Shown: positions 52,664 through 61,472 of the stretch, one piece after another
Layout of the letters: each line of letters opens with the position of its first letter
Numbering within the stretch: the first letter of the stretch is position 1
Assembly (NCBI RefSeq): GCF_000296695.1
Contig: NZ_BAFK01000009.1
Span: 1 to 64,000, forward strand
DNA: 64,000 bases
Reading direction: 5' to 3'
Source of the DNA: Rheinheimera nanhaiensis E407-8
GTDB taxonomy: Bacteria; Pseudomonadota; Gammaproteobacteria; Enterobacterales; Alteromonadaceae
The notes under the pieces: generated by a model
The model's input: only the letters and a program-made list of their open reading frames with translations
Told to the model about the DNA's origin: nothing
The model's database searches: none
Made by a program: the position numbers and the translations under genes

Positions 52664-53566
52664 TCATAGTGTTTCGCCTGCAGCTGAGTAACCTTTCGCC
52701 AAAGCAATAAAGCGCTGGATATGGTTGTTGTGCTTTTCCTGTTTACGGTAACCAATATAAATATGTTTATGGATACCGTGCTCACCCAGGCGCACCAACG
52801 CTATCGGCAGGATGTTGGCATATTCCTGTGCCAGCCATTTGGGCATAGCGGCTACGCCGCGGTTGGCGGCCACCATTTGCAGAATAATGTCGGTGGCTTC
52901 CAGGGTTTTATGGGCTTTAGGCATACATTGAGCCGGCAGTAAAAACTGCTGAAAAATATCCAGCCGTGCGGTTTCTACCGGATAGGTCAACAGAGTTTGC
53001 TCACTTAGTTGCTGTGGGCTGACGTTAGCTATGTCGGCCAGCGGGTTTTGTTGGCTGACCACCAGCACCAGTTCATAGCCAAACACCGGCTCAAATTCGA
53101 TGCGGGCCTTGTTGATGGGGTCGGGTGTGATCAGTAAATCAATATCATAGTTAAACAGCGCAGCCATACCGCCGAACTGAAAACGTTGTTTCACGTCGAT
53201 ATCGACCCCCGGCGATTGGGCCAAAAACGGCTGAACTACCCTTAGTAGCCACTGATAGCAGGGGTGGCACTCCATGCCGATACGTAAACTGCCTTTTTCG
53301 TTGGCGGCAAACTGACGCAGTGTATCGTCGATACGCTCAAACTGCGGCAACAGCCGGTTCGCTTGCTCCAGCAGATATTCACCGGCTTGTGTCAGGCGGA
53401 TCTGTCGGCCATCTTTTAACCACACATTGACACCAGCATGCTGTTCCAACTTTTTAATGCTGTGGCTCAGCGCGGACTGTGTCAGGTGCAGTTTAGCAGC
53501 GGCGGCGGTGACTGAGCCGCTGCGGCTGATCTCCCGCAGAATACTCAGGTGGATTTTTTCAATCAT
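52664..53566 (-). CDS. metR: LysR-type regulator MetR
   Basis: A 300-residue LysR-family regulator: N-terminal winged HTH (about 5-62, AAAAKLHLTQSALSHSIKKLE) and a periplasmic-binding-like effector domain. The IGMECHPCYQWLL block is the MetR signature; MetR uses homocysteine as co-effector to activate methionine-synthesis genes. It is divergent from mesX-mesD over 275 bp, which supports it as their activator. A TGAA-N5-ATCA site lies just upstream of its start. Confidence 0.9.
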   Translation of the reverse strand: MIEKIHLSILREISRSGSVTAAAAKLHLTQSALSHSIKKLEQHAGVNVWLKDGRQIRLTQAGEYLLEQANRLLPQFERIDDTLRQFAANEKGSLRIGMECHPCYQWLLRVVQPFLAQSPGVDIDVKQRFQFGGMAALFNYDIDLLITPDPINKARIEFEPVFGYELVLVVSQQNPLADIANVSPQQLSEQTLLTYPVETARLDIFQQFLLPAQCMPKAHKTLEATDIILQMVAANRGVAAMPKWLAQEYANILPIALVRLGEHGIHKHIYIGYRKQEKHNNHIQRFIALAKGYSAAGETL

Positions 53567-53576
53567 GCTTTATCTA

Positions 53577-53589
53577 TGAACCCTAATCA
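53577..53589. promoter_or_regulatory. Candidate MetR operator
   Basis: TGAACCCTAATCA matches the MetR consensus TGAA-N5-TTCA with one mismatch. It lies 11 bp before the metR start, in the metR-mesX divergent intergenic region. A partner GGGTTCA (53636-53642 region) forms a wider inverted repeat with TGAACCC. Autoregulation and mesXD control are inferred. Confidence 0.45.
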
Positions 53590-53841
53590 TTGGATTGTAA
53601 AAATACATCGTTTTGTGTCATGCGTACAGGGTTCAAGATTAGGATGGTTAAGCTAAGTGGTGAGTATGTAGTGATGATTTACATTCATTGATTGATGAGA
53701 AAGTATCATTTTTAATCATTAAAAATTGCGCCTATGCTTTATTGTATGTTTAGACGTCTGGAAGTCTTTATTTGTCAGCGTCAAACAACAACCGGCTGTT
53801 CAGGCCTGATGTTGGCAGTGAAGCAAAACAGGGTGGCAATT

Positions 53842-54810
53842 ATGAGTAACGATTTTAGCTTTAGCATTACACGACAAGCCTTTGATGAGCATTATCAGCC
53901 GGCAGACAGTACACGGCTTACGACCAATTTTGCCAATTTAGCCCGGGGTGACAACCGGCAGCAAAATTTGCGCAACGCCCTTAGCATGATAAACAACAGG
54001 TTTAATGCCTTAGCACAATGGGACAATGCTACGGCAGATCGTTACGCGGTAGCGCTGGACATTATATCGGTTGATATCCAGATTAGCGGCAGCAGCCATA
54101 GCTTCCCGTCGATTGAAGTATTGCAAACCCACATCGTTGACCACCAAACCAAGGTGCGTCTGGCGGGCATCGTCGGCAATAACTTTTCTTCCTACCTGCG
54201 CGATTACGACTTTAGCGTACTGCTGCTTGAGCACAATAAGCAGCAAGCCCAATTCAGTATTCCGGCAAATTTTGGCGACCTGCATGGCAAACTGTTTCAG
54301 TGTTTCATTAACTCAGAGACATACAAGCAGCATTTTTCCAAGCCGCCGGTTATATGCCTGAGTGTGTCAGATAATAAAATCTATTACCGTACAGAGAATC
54401 AGCACCCGGTATTGGGCGTGGAATACCAGCCAAATGAGCCATCGTTAACCGAGCAGTATTTTCAGAAAATGGGGCTGCAGGTGCGCTATTTTATGCCGCC
54501 CAACAGCGCTGCGCCGCTGGCGTTTTACTTTATCGGTGACTTGCTGAATGACTACACTAACCTGGAACTGATTAGCACCATCAGCACCATGGAGACGTTT
54601 CAGAAAATCTACCGGCCGGAAATTTATAACGCTAATGCGGTGGCGGGTAAGTGTTATCAGCCAAGTCTGAAAAACGCCGACCACTCAATCACGCAAATAG
54701 TGTATGACCGTGAGGAGCGCAGCCGCTTGGCGCTTGAACAGGGTAAATTTGCGCAAGAGCACTTTATTAAACCACACCAGGCCAAATTACAGCAGTGGAG
54801 CTTAGCATGA
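53842..54810 (+). CDS. mesX: MesX (DUF1852), partner of methionine synthase MesD
   Basis: A 322-residue DUF1852 protein. DUF1852 (MesX) is known from fitness and complementation studies to be required with the core methionine synthase MesD, a folate-independent system that needs oxygen. ATG at 53842 is chosen because AGGGTGG precedes it and the family sequence starts MSNDFSFSI. The stop overlaps the mesD start by 4 bases (ATGA). Exact chemistry of MesX is not established; it may help provide the methyl group. Confidence 0.88.
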   Translation: MSNDFSFSITRQAFDEHYQPADSTRLTTNFANLARGDNRQQNLRNALSMINNRFNALAQWDNATADRYAVALDIISVDIQISGSSHSFPSIEVLQTHIVDHQTKVRLAGIVGNNFSSYLRDYDFSVLLLEHNKQQAQFSIPANFGDLHGKLFQCFINSETYKQHFSKPPVICLSVSDNKIYYRTENQHPVLGVEYQPNEPSLTEQYFQKMGLQVRYFMPPNSAAPLAFYFIGDLLNDYTNLELISTISTMETFQKIYRPEIYNANAVAGKCYQPSLKNADHSITQIVYDREERSRLALEQGKFAQEHFIKPHQAKLQQWSLA

Positions 54811-55838
54811 CGACATTACTCCCCACGTCAACGGCTGGCAGTTTGCCCAAGCCGTCCTGGCTGGCACAGCCAGAGACACTCTGGTCACCCTGGAAGCTGC
54901 AGGGGGATGAGCTGACGAGCGGTAAACGGGATGCGCTGGCGCTGGCGCTGCAACAACAGCAGCAGGCGGGTATTGATATTGTCAGCGATGGTGAGCAAAG
55001 CCGGCAACACTTTGTTACCAGCTTTATTGAGCACTTAAACGGCGTTGACTTTGTAAACCGCAAAACGGTGCGTATTCGTAACCGCTACGATGCCAGTGTG
55101 CCAACGGTGGTCGGGCCGGTATCCAGGCAGAAGCCGGTGTTTGTCGAAGATGCGACGTTTTTACGCCGGCAAACGACACAGCCAATAAAATGGGCCTTGC
55201 CGGGGCCAATGACGATGATCGACACCTTGTACGATGGCTATTATCAAAGCCGCGAAAAGCTGGCCTGGGAGTTTGCCAAAATACTCAATCAGGAAGCCAA
55301 AGAGTTGGTCGCGGCAGGGGTAGATATTATTCAGTTTGACGAGCCGGCCTTTAACGTGTTTTTTGATGAGGTTAACGACTGGGGCATCGCCTGTTTAGAG
55401 CGTGCCATCGAAGGCCTTAACTGCGAAACCGCCGTGCATATTTGCTATGGCTACGGCATTAAAGCCAATACCGACTGGAAACAAACGCTGGGCAGTGAGT
55501 GGCGCCAGTACGAGCAGATTTTCCCCAAACTGCAGCAATCGAATATCGATATTATCTCCCTGGAGTGTCATAACTCGCGGGTACCGCTGGAGCTGCTGGC
55601 GCTTATCCGCGGCAAAAAAGTGATGGTCGGTGCCATAGATGTGGCTACTGATACGATTGAAACGCCGGACGAGGTGGCCGCGACCCTGCGAAAAGCGCTG
55701 CAGTATGTCGATGCCGATAAACTTTACCCCTGCACTAACTGTGGCATGGCGCCATTAGCGCGCCATATCGCCAATGGCAAACTACAGGCGTTAACGGCTG
55801 GCGCAGCTATAGTGCGCCAGGAGCTGCAGCGGCGGTAA
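54807..55838 (+). CDS. mesD: Core methionine synthase MesD (MetE C-terminal-like)
   Basis: Cobalamin- and folate-independent methionine synthase of the short MetE-like family, 343 residues, against about 750 for MetE. It has only the catalytic barrel. Zinc ligands appear at H211 and C213 (VHICYG), E253 (SLECHNS) and C309/C312 (CTNCGM). GGAG lies six bases before ATG, within mesX. Together with mesX and the divergent metR it forms a methionine-synthesis locus; homocysteine is the acceptor. Confidence 0.88.
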   Translation: MTTLLPTSTAGSLPKPSWLAQPETLWSPWKLQGDELTSGKRDALALALQQQQQAGIDIVSDGEQSRQHFVTSFIEHLNGVDFVNRKTVRIRNRYDASVPTVVGPVSRQKPVFVEDATFLRRQTTQPIKWALPGPMTMIDTLYDGYYQSREKLAWEFAKILNQEAKELVAAGVDIIQFDEPAFNVFFDEVNDWGIACLERAIEGLNCETAVHICYGYGIKANTDWKQTLGSEWRQYEQIFPKLQQSNIDIISLECHNSRVPLELLALIRGKKVMVGAIDVATDTIETPDEVAATLRKALQYVDADKLYPCTNCGMAPLARHIANGKLQALTAGAAIVRQELQRR

Positions 55839-55846
55839 CAGCTTAA

Positions 55847-56632
55847 TCACAATACCGACAGTTTACTGTTTGGCACATCGGTAACCAACATATGGCCGGG
55901 GCTGTGGGTGATGCAAAACTCCACCCCGGCATTGGCAATTGCCACTTGCGGTGTTACGCCGCAGGCCCAGAACACCGGCACCTCGCCCGGCTTTATCGTT
56001 ACCGCATCGCCAAAATCCGGCTTAGTAATATCAGTAATACCAATAGCCATTGGGTCACCAAAGTGCACCGGTGCACCGTGCACCTGCGGAAAGCGCGAGC
56101 AAATCTGAATCGCCCGTATTGCATCTGCAGGCAGCATCGGCCGCATACTGACCACCATACCACCGTGAAATACCCCGGCCGGGGTGCAGGCGATATTGGT
56201 ACGGTACATCGGCACATTGACGTTTTCGCTGATATTACGAATTTCCAGGCCATCGGCCAGCAGTGACTCTTCAAACGAGAACGAGCAGCCGATTAAAAAC
56301 GTGACTAAATCATCACGCCAGTAGTCGCGTACATCGGTGACCTCTTCAATCAACCGGCCCTGACGAAAAATACGGTAGCGTGGTAAATCGCTGCGGATAT
56401 CCAGATCGTTGGCTAATGCCGGCATATCAATAGCACCGGGTGTGGCCGCCATCCCCAGCAGTGGGCAAGGTTTGGGGTTAAAGTGGCAAAACTGCAGAAA
56501 ATCGGCGGCATACTGTTTGGGCAATATCGCCATATTAGCCTGCACAAAGCCGGGCGCTAAACCCGAGGTATTGCCGCTAAAGGCGCCACTGCGGCACTGC
56601 TGACGTAACTGATAAGGGGTTAATACAGACAT
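55847..56632 (-). CDS. Putative hydro-lyase (DUF1445, D-glutamate-cyclase-like)
   Basis: A 261-residue protein of the DUF1445/YcsI family, related to mammalian D-glutamate cyclase. Blocks include [29 protein letters not shown] and RNI-type segments, VSMRPML, and the C-terminal [11 protein letters not shown] and [14 protein letters not shown] lies before ATG at 56630-56632. Convergent with mesD (8 bp apart). Substrate uncertain; the family is annotated only as putative hydro-lyase. Confidence 0.85.
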   Translation of the reverse strand: MSVLTPYQLRQQCRSGAFSGNTSGLAPGFVQANMAILPKQYAADFLQFCHFNPKPCPLLGMAATPGAIDMPALANDLDIRSDLPRYRIFRQGRLIEEVTDVRDYWRDDLVTFLIGCSFSFEESLLADGLEIRNISENVNVPMYRTNIACTPAGVFHGGMVVSMRPMLPADAIRAIQICSRFPQVHGAPVHFGDPMAIGITDITKPDFGDAVTIKPGEVPVFWACGVTPQVAIANAGVEFCITHSPGHMLVTDVPNSKLSVL

Positions 56633-56801
56633 TAGGGCTCCTGCACACCATAGCATTGTTAAGCAGTGTAATGCAGGCTGATGCAGAAGAACAACAGCTG
56701 TTGCCTGCTTTAAGTTTGGCGGTGCAGTTTATTTACCCTTTGATTGTCATACTGTTTTGCCATGATACACTGCGTTAGATGTAAAAACGGACATTGATCA
56801 G

Positions 56802-58151
56802 ATGACCAAACAGACCGCTGCAGTTACCGCCACGTCAGCAAGCGTTAGCCTGCGCGAAGCGTTTTTATACTGGTTAAAGCTGGGCTTTATCAGCTTTGGC
56901 GGGCCGGCCGGGCAACTGGGCATGATGCATCAGGAGCTGGTGGATAAACGCCGCTGGATTTCTGAAGCACGCTTTTTGCATGCGCTGAATTATTGTATGT
57001 TACTGCCCGGGCCCGAGGCACAGCAATTGGCCACCTATATTGGCTGGCTATTACACGGTGCCAAAGGTGCCCTAATCGCCGGTTTATTATTTATTCTGCC
57101 GTCGTTTTTTATCTTAAGCTTGTTGGCCTGGCTGTATCTGGCGCATGGCGAGGTGCCGCTGGTACAAGGCCTGCTGTATGGCGTAAAGCCGGCGGTAACC
57201 GCCATAGTGCTGTTTGCTGCCTGGCGTATCGGTAAAAAAACCTTACACACCCGCGCCCTTAAACTGCTGGCGTTAGCGGCGCTTATTGGCATAGCCGTAT
57301 TTAAGCTACCTTTTCCCTATATCGTACTGGCTGCGGCCTGTATTGGTTTGCTGTTAATGCGCTTTTGGCCGGCGCAGTTAACAGTACCGCCAGTGTCACA
57401 TGGCAGTGGCACAGCGCATGCTGCAGCGGGCGATGCAGTGATAAACGACAACACGGCATTACCAAAATGGCAGTTATTTAGCTGGCGCCGGTTTGTGCTG
57501 GGTATCGCTCTGGGGCTGGGGATCTGGGCGGTTTCACTTGGTGTGCTGGTACTGTTATATGGCTGGCATAGCCCACAGGCGCAGTTAGGCTGGTTTTTTA
57601 CCAAGGCGGCGCTGCTCACCTTTGGCGGCGCTTATGCGGTATTACCCTATGTGTATCAGGGCGCGGTAGAGCATTACAGCTGGCTGAGCGCGCTGCAAAT
57701 GATCGATGCACTGGCGCTGGGTGAAAGCACGCCGGGCCCACTGATTATGGTAGTGGCCTTTGTCGGCTTTATTGCCGGCTGGACCACGCAATTGCTCGGG
57801 CCTGATATGCTGCCCCTGGCGGGTATGCTGGCGGCGGCTATTGTGACTTTTTTTACCTTTTTGCCGTCCTTCCTGTTTATTTTAGTCGGCGCGCCGCTGG
57901 TGGAAAGCAGCCGTAAACAAGCCGCTTTTACTGCACCGCTGACTGTTATTACCGCTGCCGTGGTGGGGGTGATTGTGAATCTGGCGCTGTTTTTTGGCTA
58001 CCATGTGCTGTGGCCGCAAGGGGTAAGCGGTAGTTTCGATTGGTTTGCCTTACTGCTGGGTATCGCTGCAGCTATAGCATTATTTCGCTATCAGCAAAGC
58101 ATTTTGCGGGTGCTGGCGGTGAGTGCACTGGCTGGCGTGATGATCTGGTAG
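56802..58151 (+). CDS. chrA: Chromate efflux transporter ChrA (long-chain CHR)
   Basis: A 449-residue membrane protein with two CHR halves. The first has FGGPAGQLGMMHQELV and LPGPEAQQLATYIGW, the second has FGGAYAVLPYVYQGAV and LALGESTPGPLIMVVAFVGF. The duplicated CHR layout with about 10-12 TMs matches ChrA, which exports chromate. It is not followed by a ChrB-type regulator; expression control is unclear. Convergent with recG across a short hairpin (58149-58169). Confidence 0.9.
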   Translation: MTKQTAAVTATSASVSLREAFLYWLKLGFISFGGPAGQLGMMHQELVDKRRWISEARFLHALNYCMLLPGPEAQQLATYIGWLLHGAKGALIAGLLFILPSFFILSLLAWLYLAHGEVPLVQGLLYGVKPAVTAIVLFAAWRIGKKTLHTRALKLLALAALIGIAVFKLPFPYIVLAAACIGLLLMRFWPAQLTVPPVSHGSGTAHAAAGDAVINDNTALPKWQLFSWRRFVLGIALGLGIWAVSLGVLVLLYGWHSPQAQLGWFFTKAALLTFGGAYAVLPYVYQGAVEHYSWLSALQMIDALALGESTPGPLIMVVAFVGFIAGWTTQLLGPDMLPLAGMLAAAIVTFFTFLPSFLFILVGAPLVESSRKQAAFTAPLTVITAAVVGVIVNLALFFGYHVLWPQGVSGSFDWFALLLGIAAAIALFRYQQSILRVLAVSALAGVMIW

Positions 58152-58166
58152 CCGGCATAAACACGG

Positions 58167-60242
58167 CTAAGCATTACCATAAATTTCTTTATTTGCCAGC
58201 CAGCGTTTAATCAGCTGCTCGCAGGCCGCCGGGTTGCGCTGCCACAGTGTGGTGGCCAGCTGTTGGGCCTGGGGTAGTAACTCAGCATCACGGCTTAAGT
58301 CGGCTATTTTAAACTGCAGCACTCCGGTCTGGCGGGTGCCGAGCAGCTCGCCGGGGCCGCGAATTTCCAGGTCACGCTGGGCAATAACAAAGCCGTCGTT
58401 AGAATCACGCAGTACGCCAAGCCGGGCCTGGGCGGTTTTCGATAGCGGCGCATGATACAACAGCACACAATGCGAGGCGGTGCTGCCCCGGCCAACCCGG
58501 CCGCGTAACTGGTGCAGCTGCGCTAAACCGAGCCGCTCAGGGTTTTCAATAATCATTAAACTGGCATTGGGCACATCGACGCCGACTTCAATTACCGTGG
58601 TAGCCACCAGCAAGTCTAATTCGCCGCTGCTAAATTGCTGCATCACCGCTTGTTTGTCAGCGGCTTTCAGCCTGCCATGTACTAAGCCAATGCGTAAATC
58701 CGGCAGTGCTTGCTGCAGTAGCACTAAGGTGTCTTCGGCGGCCTGATTTTGCAGCGTTTCTGACTCTTCAATTAAGGTGCAGACCCAATAGGCTTGGCGC
58801 TGCTCGGTTTGTACCGCACTGCGCACCCGCTGAATAATATCGTCGCGGCGCGTATCCGGTATGGCAACGGTGGTGACCGGTGTGCGCCCTGGCGGCAGCT
58901 CGTCAATAACAGAGGTATCTAAATCAGCATAGGCCGTCATCGCCAGGGTGCGTGGTATCGGTGTGGCAGTCATCACCAGTTGATGCGGATAACAGCCTGC
59001 AATACCGCCTTTTTCCCGCAATGCCAGGCGCTGGTGTACGCCAAAGCGGTGCTGCTCGTCGATAATAATCAGTGCTAACTGCTTAAAGGCTACTTGTTGC
59101 TGAAACAACGCATGGGTGCCGACAATCATCTGGGCGCTGCCAGCGGCGATGGCATCCAGTGTGCTTTGCCGTGCTTTGCCTTTGGTTTTACCGCCCAGCC
59201 AGGCCACGTTAATGCCAAGCGGCATAAACCAACGGGCAAAATTAGCGGCGTGTTGCTCGGCCAACAGCTCTGTCGGCGCCATCAGGGCGACCTGATAACC
59301 ATTACCAATAGCGGTAAGCGCAGCAAGAGCAGCGACGAGCGTTTTACCGGAGCCGACATCGCCCTGCACCAGGCGTAACATGGGTAAGGTTTTAGCTAAG
59401 TCGTGACGGATCTCGCTGGTTACCCGCTGTTGCGCCTGAGTGGGCGCAAAGGGCAGTGCGGCCAAAAAGCGTTGCTGCAGGTCGTTATCCATCTGCAGAG
59501 CTATGGCCTGTTGCTGCTGGCTTTGGCTGCGCAGTTTATACATGCTCAGCTGCTGTGCCACCAGCTCTTCCATAATCAGCCGCTGCTGCGCCGGATGTTT
59601 GCCAAGCTCTAACAATTGCAGGCTGGCATCCGGCGGTGGCCGGTGAATATACTGCAGTGCGTCGGCCAGTGACCAGTTTTGTGCCAGATAGTCAGCCAGA
59701 TATTCATCCGGCGCACTGCTGCGCAGCTGCAACAAGGCGGCATCGGTAAGATTACGCCAGGTGGCCTGACGCAGGCCCTCGGTAGTGGGGTAAATCGGTG
59801 TTAAGGTTTCGCTGACTTCGGTAAGCAGCTCATCATTATGCACCCGGTATTCAGGGTGTAGCATTTCCAGACCGCGCGGCCCGCGTTTGGCCTCGCCAAA
59901 ACAGCGTAGCAGCACGCCCGGTGTCACGGCATTTTTTTGCGCAGCACTAAAATGAAAAAACCGCAGCGTCAGATAGCCGCTGCCATCTTTAATTTTTACC
60001 AGCCAGCTACGCCTTTTACCCAGTTGGATCTCACTGCTGACCACTTCACCCAGCACAGTACCATGCATTAATGGCATAAGATCGGCAATAGCATAAATGC
60101 GGGTGCGATCCTCATAGCGTAGCGGTAAATGAAACAGGATGTCCTGCAGGCTGTAGATACCAAGCTTATCGAGCTTTTCAGCCACTTTTGCCCCAACGCC
60201 TTTAATAGCCGACACTGGCAGTTTGGCCAACGAGGTGCTCAT
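58167..60242 (-). CDS. recG: ATP-dependent DNA helicase RecG
   Basis: Branch-migration helicase that regresses stalled forks and processes Holliday junctions. 691 residues: N-terminal wedge/OB-fold domain (about 1-170), Walker A GDVGSGKT near 292, DEQHRFG (DEQH box) near 393, and C-terminal helicase motifs (VIEVGVDVPNA, QLRGRVGRG). The start ATG overlaps the upstream SBP gene stop by one base (TGATG). Part of the rpoZ-spoT-ridA-SBP-recG run; in E. coli recG also ends this group. Confidence 0.96.
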   Translation of the reverse strand: MSTSLAKLPVSAIKGVGAKVAEKLDKLGIYSLQDILFHLPLRYEDRTRIYAIADLMPLMHGTVLGEVVSSEIQLGKRRSWLVKIKDGSGYLTLRFFHFSAAQKNAVTPGVLLRCFGEAKRGPRGLEMLHPEYRVHNDELLTEVSETLTPIYPTTEGLRQATWRNLTDAALLQLRSSAPDEYLADYLAQNWSLADALQYIHRPPPDASLQLLELGKHPAQQRLIMEELVAQQLSMYKLRSQSQQQQAIALQMDNDLQQRFLAALPFAPTQAQQRVTSEIRHDLAKTLPMLRLVQGDVGSGKTLVAALAALTAIGNGYQVALMAPTELLAEQHAANFARWFMPLGINVAWLGGKTKGKARQSTLDAIAAGSAQMIVGTHALFQQQVAFKQLALIIIDEQHRFGVHQRLALREKGGIAGCYPHQLVMTATPIPRTLAMTAYADLDTSVIDELPPGRTPVTTVAIPDTRRDDIIQRVRSAVQTEQRQAYWVCTLIEESETLQNQAAEDTLVLLQQALPDLRIGLVHGRLKAADKQAVMQQFSSGELDLLVATTVIEVGVDVPNASLMIIENPERLGLAQLHQLRGRVGRGSTASHCVLLYHAPLSKTAQARLGVLRDSNDGFVIAQRDLEIRGPGELLGTRQTGVLQFKIADLSRDAELLPQAQQLATTLWQRNPAACEQLIKRWLANKEIYGNA

Positions 60243-61069
60243 CAGGGCTTGCTGGCGCCGGCAAGCGGGGCTTGCGTGGGTTCTGCATACAAGCGTGCAA
60301 CGGTGCCGTCGGCAATCATAGCCGCCAGCTCATCACGCAATTTACCGGCCAGCGCCGCATGCGGGCTAAGGCGGGACAGGCCGATATGAATATAACTTGC
60401 CTGGCCGCGGCTTAAGTCGATGGCGGCGCGGCGAAAACGGTGGGCGTAGCCTGCGGTATTGTTGATGGCATCAGTGGTACTGACGGTAGGCGATACCAAA
60501 CCATCTACCCGCTGGCGAAACACCATTTCCAGCCCGGATTCTATACTGTCCACTTCCACCACGTGGCGCTGCTTTTGCGCCAGCAGTGCCATCATGGCCG
60601 GTGAATACAGATAACCGCGGATACTGACCAGCGTCAGCTGCTGCAGCTGGGCTTCGCTGTCGATGCGCCTTTTATCATCGGCGCGCAGAAACAGGCTTTC
60701 CGGCACCGTCTGGTTATAAGGCAGCATGTGCATAATGGCATCGCGCTCGGCGCTGAATTTCAGGTTGGTCATTAAATCCACCTTACCTTCGGCCATCAGA
60801 CGAAAACAGCGGGAAACTGCGGTACGGGGGGTAAACACCAGGCTAAAACCGGCACGCCTGGCCAACTCCTGCATTAAATCTACCGAAGGACCAAAGGGGG
60901 TGTTTACCTCTTCATAGTGATGAAAGCGTGGAAAATGATCCAAACACCACAGCAATTGCGGCTGGCTGGCCGAGCGTTGTGGCAGGGGTTCTTCCGCCGC
61001 CAGGGGTTGCGCCGCCAACAGGCTGCACAACAAGGCTGGGGTGAGGTAGTGCTGCCACAGGTTTGCCAT
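60242..61069 (-). CDS. Family 3 periplasmic solute-binding-like protein
   Basis: A 275-residue protein with a signal peptide (to about 24) and an SBP_bac_3 fold (PSVDLMQELARRAGFSLVFTPRTAVSRCFRLMAEGKVDLM). No transport genes are adjacent, so it may act as a sensor or be recruited by another transporter. Coupled to recG by a 1-base overlap and 5 bp from ridA. The start lacks a clear Shine-Dalgarno. Confidence 0.78.
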   Translation of the reverse strand: MANLWQHYLTPALLCSLLAAQPLAAEEPLPQRSASQPQLLWCLDHFPRFHHYEEVNTPFGPSVDLMQELARRAGFSLVFTPRTAVSRCFRLMAEGKVDLMTNLKFSAERDAIMHMLPYNQTVPESLFLRADDKRRIDSEAQLQQLTLVSIRGYLYSPAMMALLAQKQRHVVEVDSIESGLEMVFRQRVDGLVSPTVSTTDAINNTAGYAHRFRRAAIDLSRGQASYIHIGLSRLSPHAALAGKLRDELAAMIADGTVARLYAEPTQAPLAGASKP

Positions 61070-61074
61070 AGTAT

Positions 61075-61467
61075 TTAATGGGTTGACGGTACTTCCATCA
61101 CGCCGTCAATTTCAATCTGGGCGCCGCGTGGCAAGGCTGACACCTGTACCGCCGCACGGGCCGGATAAGGCTCAGCAAAGTACTGGCTCATAATCTCATT
61201 TACCGTGGCAAACTGGCTTAAATCGGTAAGAAAAATATTCACCTTGACCATGTCGTTTAAGCCGCCGCCAGCTGCTTCACACACCGCCGCCAGGTTGTTA
61301 AACACCTGATGGGTTTGCTCGGCAAAGTCTTGTGACACCATTTGCATGCTGGCAGGCACCAGTGGAATTTGGCCGGATAAATACACCGTAGTACCAATTT
61401 TTACCGCCTGGCTGTAGGTGCCGATGGCCGCAGGCGCGTCGTTGGTACGGATAATCACTTTAGACAT
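61075..61467 (-). CDS. ridA: RidA family enamine/imine deaminase
   Basis: A 130-residue YjgF/YER057c protein that hydrolyses reactive enamines/imines such as 2-aminoacrylate released by PLP enzymes. Family blocks are [23 protein letters not shown] and the active-site Arg in [20 protein letters not shown] (about 105-110). AAGGAA lies before ATG. Six bp from the spoT stop on the same strand, the common spoT-ridA arrangement in Alteromonadales-type genomes. Confidence 0.95.
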   Translation of the reverse strand: MSKVIIRTNDAPAAIGTYSQAVKIGTTVYLSGQIPLVPASMQMVSQDFAEQTHQVFNNLAAVCEAAGGGLNDMVKVNIFLTDLSQFATVNEIMSQYFAEPYPARAAVQVSALPRGAQIEIDGVMEVPSTH

Positions 61468-61472
61468 TACTG

